Assembly: GCA_913040875.1 (NCBI GenBank) | Contig: CAJWHX010000021.1 | Coordinates: 1-16,498 of the forward strand | Source of the DNA: an uncultured Pseudomonadota bacterium | GTDB lineage: Bacteria > Myxococcota > UBA796 | DNA: 16,498 bases | Direction: 5' to 3' | In this document: in pieces, positions 15,246 to 16,498 of the stretch | Layout of the letters: every line of letters starts with the position of its first letter | Numbering within the stretch: the stretch's first letter is position 1 | Notes under the pieces: model-generated | What the model was told of the DNA's origin: nothing | Database searches by the model: none | What the model saw: the letters and a program-made list of their open reading frames with translations, nothing else | Translations under genes and position numbers: made by a program

Positions 15246-15994
15246 TGCTACGTGCTGTTGAGTTCGTAGGGGAGATTACACTCCTGAGTTGGGCAGCCCT
15301 CAAAGAGTTCTTTGTCGGACGACAAGATTGGATACTCATCGTCGAGCAGCTCTCTAAAGGCGGTGTAGACTCTTGGTCCATAACAATACTGACGGCTGTA
15401 TTTACTGGTATGGTGATGGCGATGCAGTTTGCGATTGGTCTAGAACCATTTGGAGCCTCAATTTACACCAGTAAACTCGTATCACTTGGGATTGTTCGAG
15501 AATTGGGACCTGTATTAACAGCCCTATTGGTGGGCGGTCGTGTGGGGGCTGGGTTTACCGCCGAACTTGGATCGATGGCTGTAACAGAGCAAATTGATGC
15601 GATCCGCTGTTTGGGGGCTGACCCAGTTCGAAAATTGGTGATGCCACGGGTGGTTGCCATGACGCTGATCATGCCACTATTGACAGTATTAGCAGATTTA
15701 ATTGGCTGTTTTGGTGGTGGGTTCATCTCAATGATTAAAGTCGATTTAACCGCCCAATATGTTGTCAGGCAAATGCTCGAAACCATTGGTCACGAAGATC
15801 TGATGCACGGACTGATGAAGAGTACCTTCTTTGGCTATTGGATTGCCATCATCGCCTGCTGGAAAGGGATGAATATCCGAGGTGGTGCAGAGAGTGTTGG
15901 GATTGCGACCACGGAAACCGTCGTGTACATCTCAGTGGGAATTTTGATATCCGACTTTGTATTGACGCAGCTTTTCCTCACCATTTACGGATAA
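15245..15994 (+). CDS. mlaE: MlaE-family phospholipid ABC transporter permease
   Basis: This is the inner-membrane permease of the Mla system, which moves phospholipids between the outer and inner membranes and helps keep outer-membrane asymmetry. From the ATG at 15245 it is 249 residues with about five to six hydrophobic spans. The family signature region GIVRELGPVLTALLVGGRVG, followed by AELGSMAVTEQIDAIRCLGA, is clear. The frame is open upstream with an ATG at 15200, but that part overlaps the lipoprotein gene. The TAATG junction and alignment of the family N-terminus favour 15245. The ribosome site is weak, which fits coupling to the lipoprotein gene. mlaF follows after 9 bp. Confidence 0.95.
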   Translation: MLRAVEFVGEITLLSWAALKEFFVGRQDWILIVEQLSKGGVDSWSITILTAVFTGMVMAMQFAIGLEPFGASIYTSKLVSLGIVRELGPVLTALLVGGRVGAGFTAELGSMAVTEQIDAIRCLGADPVRKLVMPRVVAMTLIMPLLTVLADLIGCFGGGFISMIKVDLTAQYVVRQMLETIGHEDLMHGLMKSTFFGYWIAIIACWKGMNIRGGAESVGIATTETVVYISVGILISDFVLTQLFLTIYG

Positions 15995-16003
15995 GGAACA
16001 TCC

Positions 16004-16498
16004 ATGTCTGAAATCATCATCTCCTATCGAAATGTAGAAAAATCATTCGGCAACAACCGGATCTATCGCGATGTCACCTTGGATATTCACCGCGGCGAAA
16101 CGCTCTGTATTATCGGAGGTTCTGGAACGGGTAAATCTGTCATGATGAAGATGCTCGTTGGATTGTTGGAGCCAGATGCTGGTGAAATCGAAGTGTTTGG
16201 ACAGTCTATCGTTGGACTCAAACAACATCAATGGCTCAACATTCGCCGTCGTGTAGCGATGCTGTTTCAGGGTGGTGCGCTCTTTGATTCATGTACCGTT
16301 GGAGAGAATATTCAATACCCGATGATCGAACACAAATGGGGAGACAAACCCACGCGAGAAAAGAGAGTGAGTGAAGTATTGGAAATGGTGGGACTGGGCA
16401 AAATTGAAAAACTCTACCCTTCGGAGATCTCTGGCGGGATGAAGAAAAGAGTTGCACTGGCTCGTGCTTTAGCCCCTGGCACTTCTTTGGTTTTGCTT
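16004..16498 (+). CDS. mlaF: MlaF-family ABC ATP-binding protein, first 165 residues (cut by window edge)
   Basis: The ATPase that powers the MlaE permease. The visible 165 residues hold Walker A GGSGTGKS (38-45), a Q-loop Gln at 89 in LFQGGALFDSCTVGEN and the signature SGGMKKRVALARAL from 143. The phrase FQGGALFDS is characteristic of MlaF and related lipid importers. Walker B should begin where the window ends (SLVLL). The ATG at 16004 has AAGGAA with a 5 nt spacer, overlapping the mlaE stop codon. An MlaD-type substrate-binding gene would be expected to follow outside the window. Confidence 0.95.
   Translation, partial: MSEIIISYRNVEKSFGNNRIYRDVTLDIHRGETLCIIGGSGTGKSVMMKMLVGLLEPDAGEIEVFGQSIVGLKQHQWLNIRRRVAMLFQGGALFDSCTVGENIQYPMIEHKWGDKPTREKRVSEVLEMVGLGKIEKLYPSEISGGMKKRVALARALAPGTSLVLL

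Overview
The window is a gene-dense piece of a bacterial chromosome with moderate GC (mid-40s to high-40s percent by eye). There is no gap over 300 bases, and I see no tRNA, rRNA, CRISPR array or insertion sequence. Several things suggest an aerobic, Gram-negative, deltaproteobacterial or Myxococcota-like organism: a caa3-type oxidase operon with SCO proteins, Mla-type outer-membrane lipid transport genes, a lipoprotein, and a secreted metalloprotease whose C-terminus resembles the Cys / hydrophobic / Arg-rich sorting tails of myxobacteria. The GC is lower than in classical myxobacteria, so an uncultured relative is likely. This placement is inference.

Region 1 (1-5923, minus strand, read right to left) is one tight run: SCO copper chaperone, cytochrome oxidase subunits II, I, III and IV, an 85-residue Cys-pair protein, then the start of malate dehydrogenase, which is cut by the window edge. 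Subunit II carries a fused cytochrome c domain. Subunit I has the Tyr-Ser pair and lacks the usual D-channel glutamate, so the enzyme looks like an A2-type caa3 oxidase. Subunit II also has an insert of about 65 residues just before its CuA site, and subunit IV has a long soluble tail.

Region 2 (6004-9518, plus strand) diverges from region 1. It holds heme O synthase (ctaB), a second SCO protein coupled to it through an ATGA overlap, and a large GT-C-like membrane protein of unknown substrate. Regions 1 and 2 together supply the oxidase structural genes, heme O synthesis and copper insertion.

Region 3 (9406-11390, minus strand) is a Nudix hydrolase followed by an ATGA-coupled HExxH metalloprotease. 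The metalloprotease 3' end overlaps the 3' end of the GT-C-like gene by 113 bp on opposite strands. The overlap encodes almost exactly the putative C-terminal membrane anchor.

Region 4 (11518-14648, plus strand) is an overlapping three-gene unit: signal peptidase I (lepB), a membrane-anchored transglutaminase-like protein, and an ABC ATPase with no permease beside it.

Region 5 (14715-16498, plus strand) is a small lipoprotein followed by mlaE and a truncated mlaF, probably an operon for phospholipid transport between the membranes.

The strongest leads are the unusual oxidase subunits, the antisense-overlapping sorting tail, the apparent CTG start of the transglutaminase-like gene, and several uncharacterised proteins (the 85-residue Cys-pair protein, the GT-C-like protein and the pre-mlaE lipoprotein).
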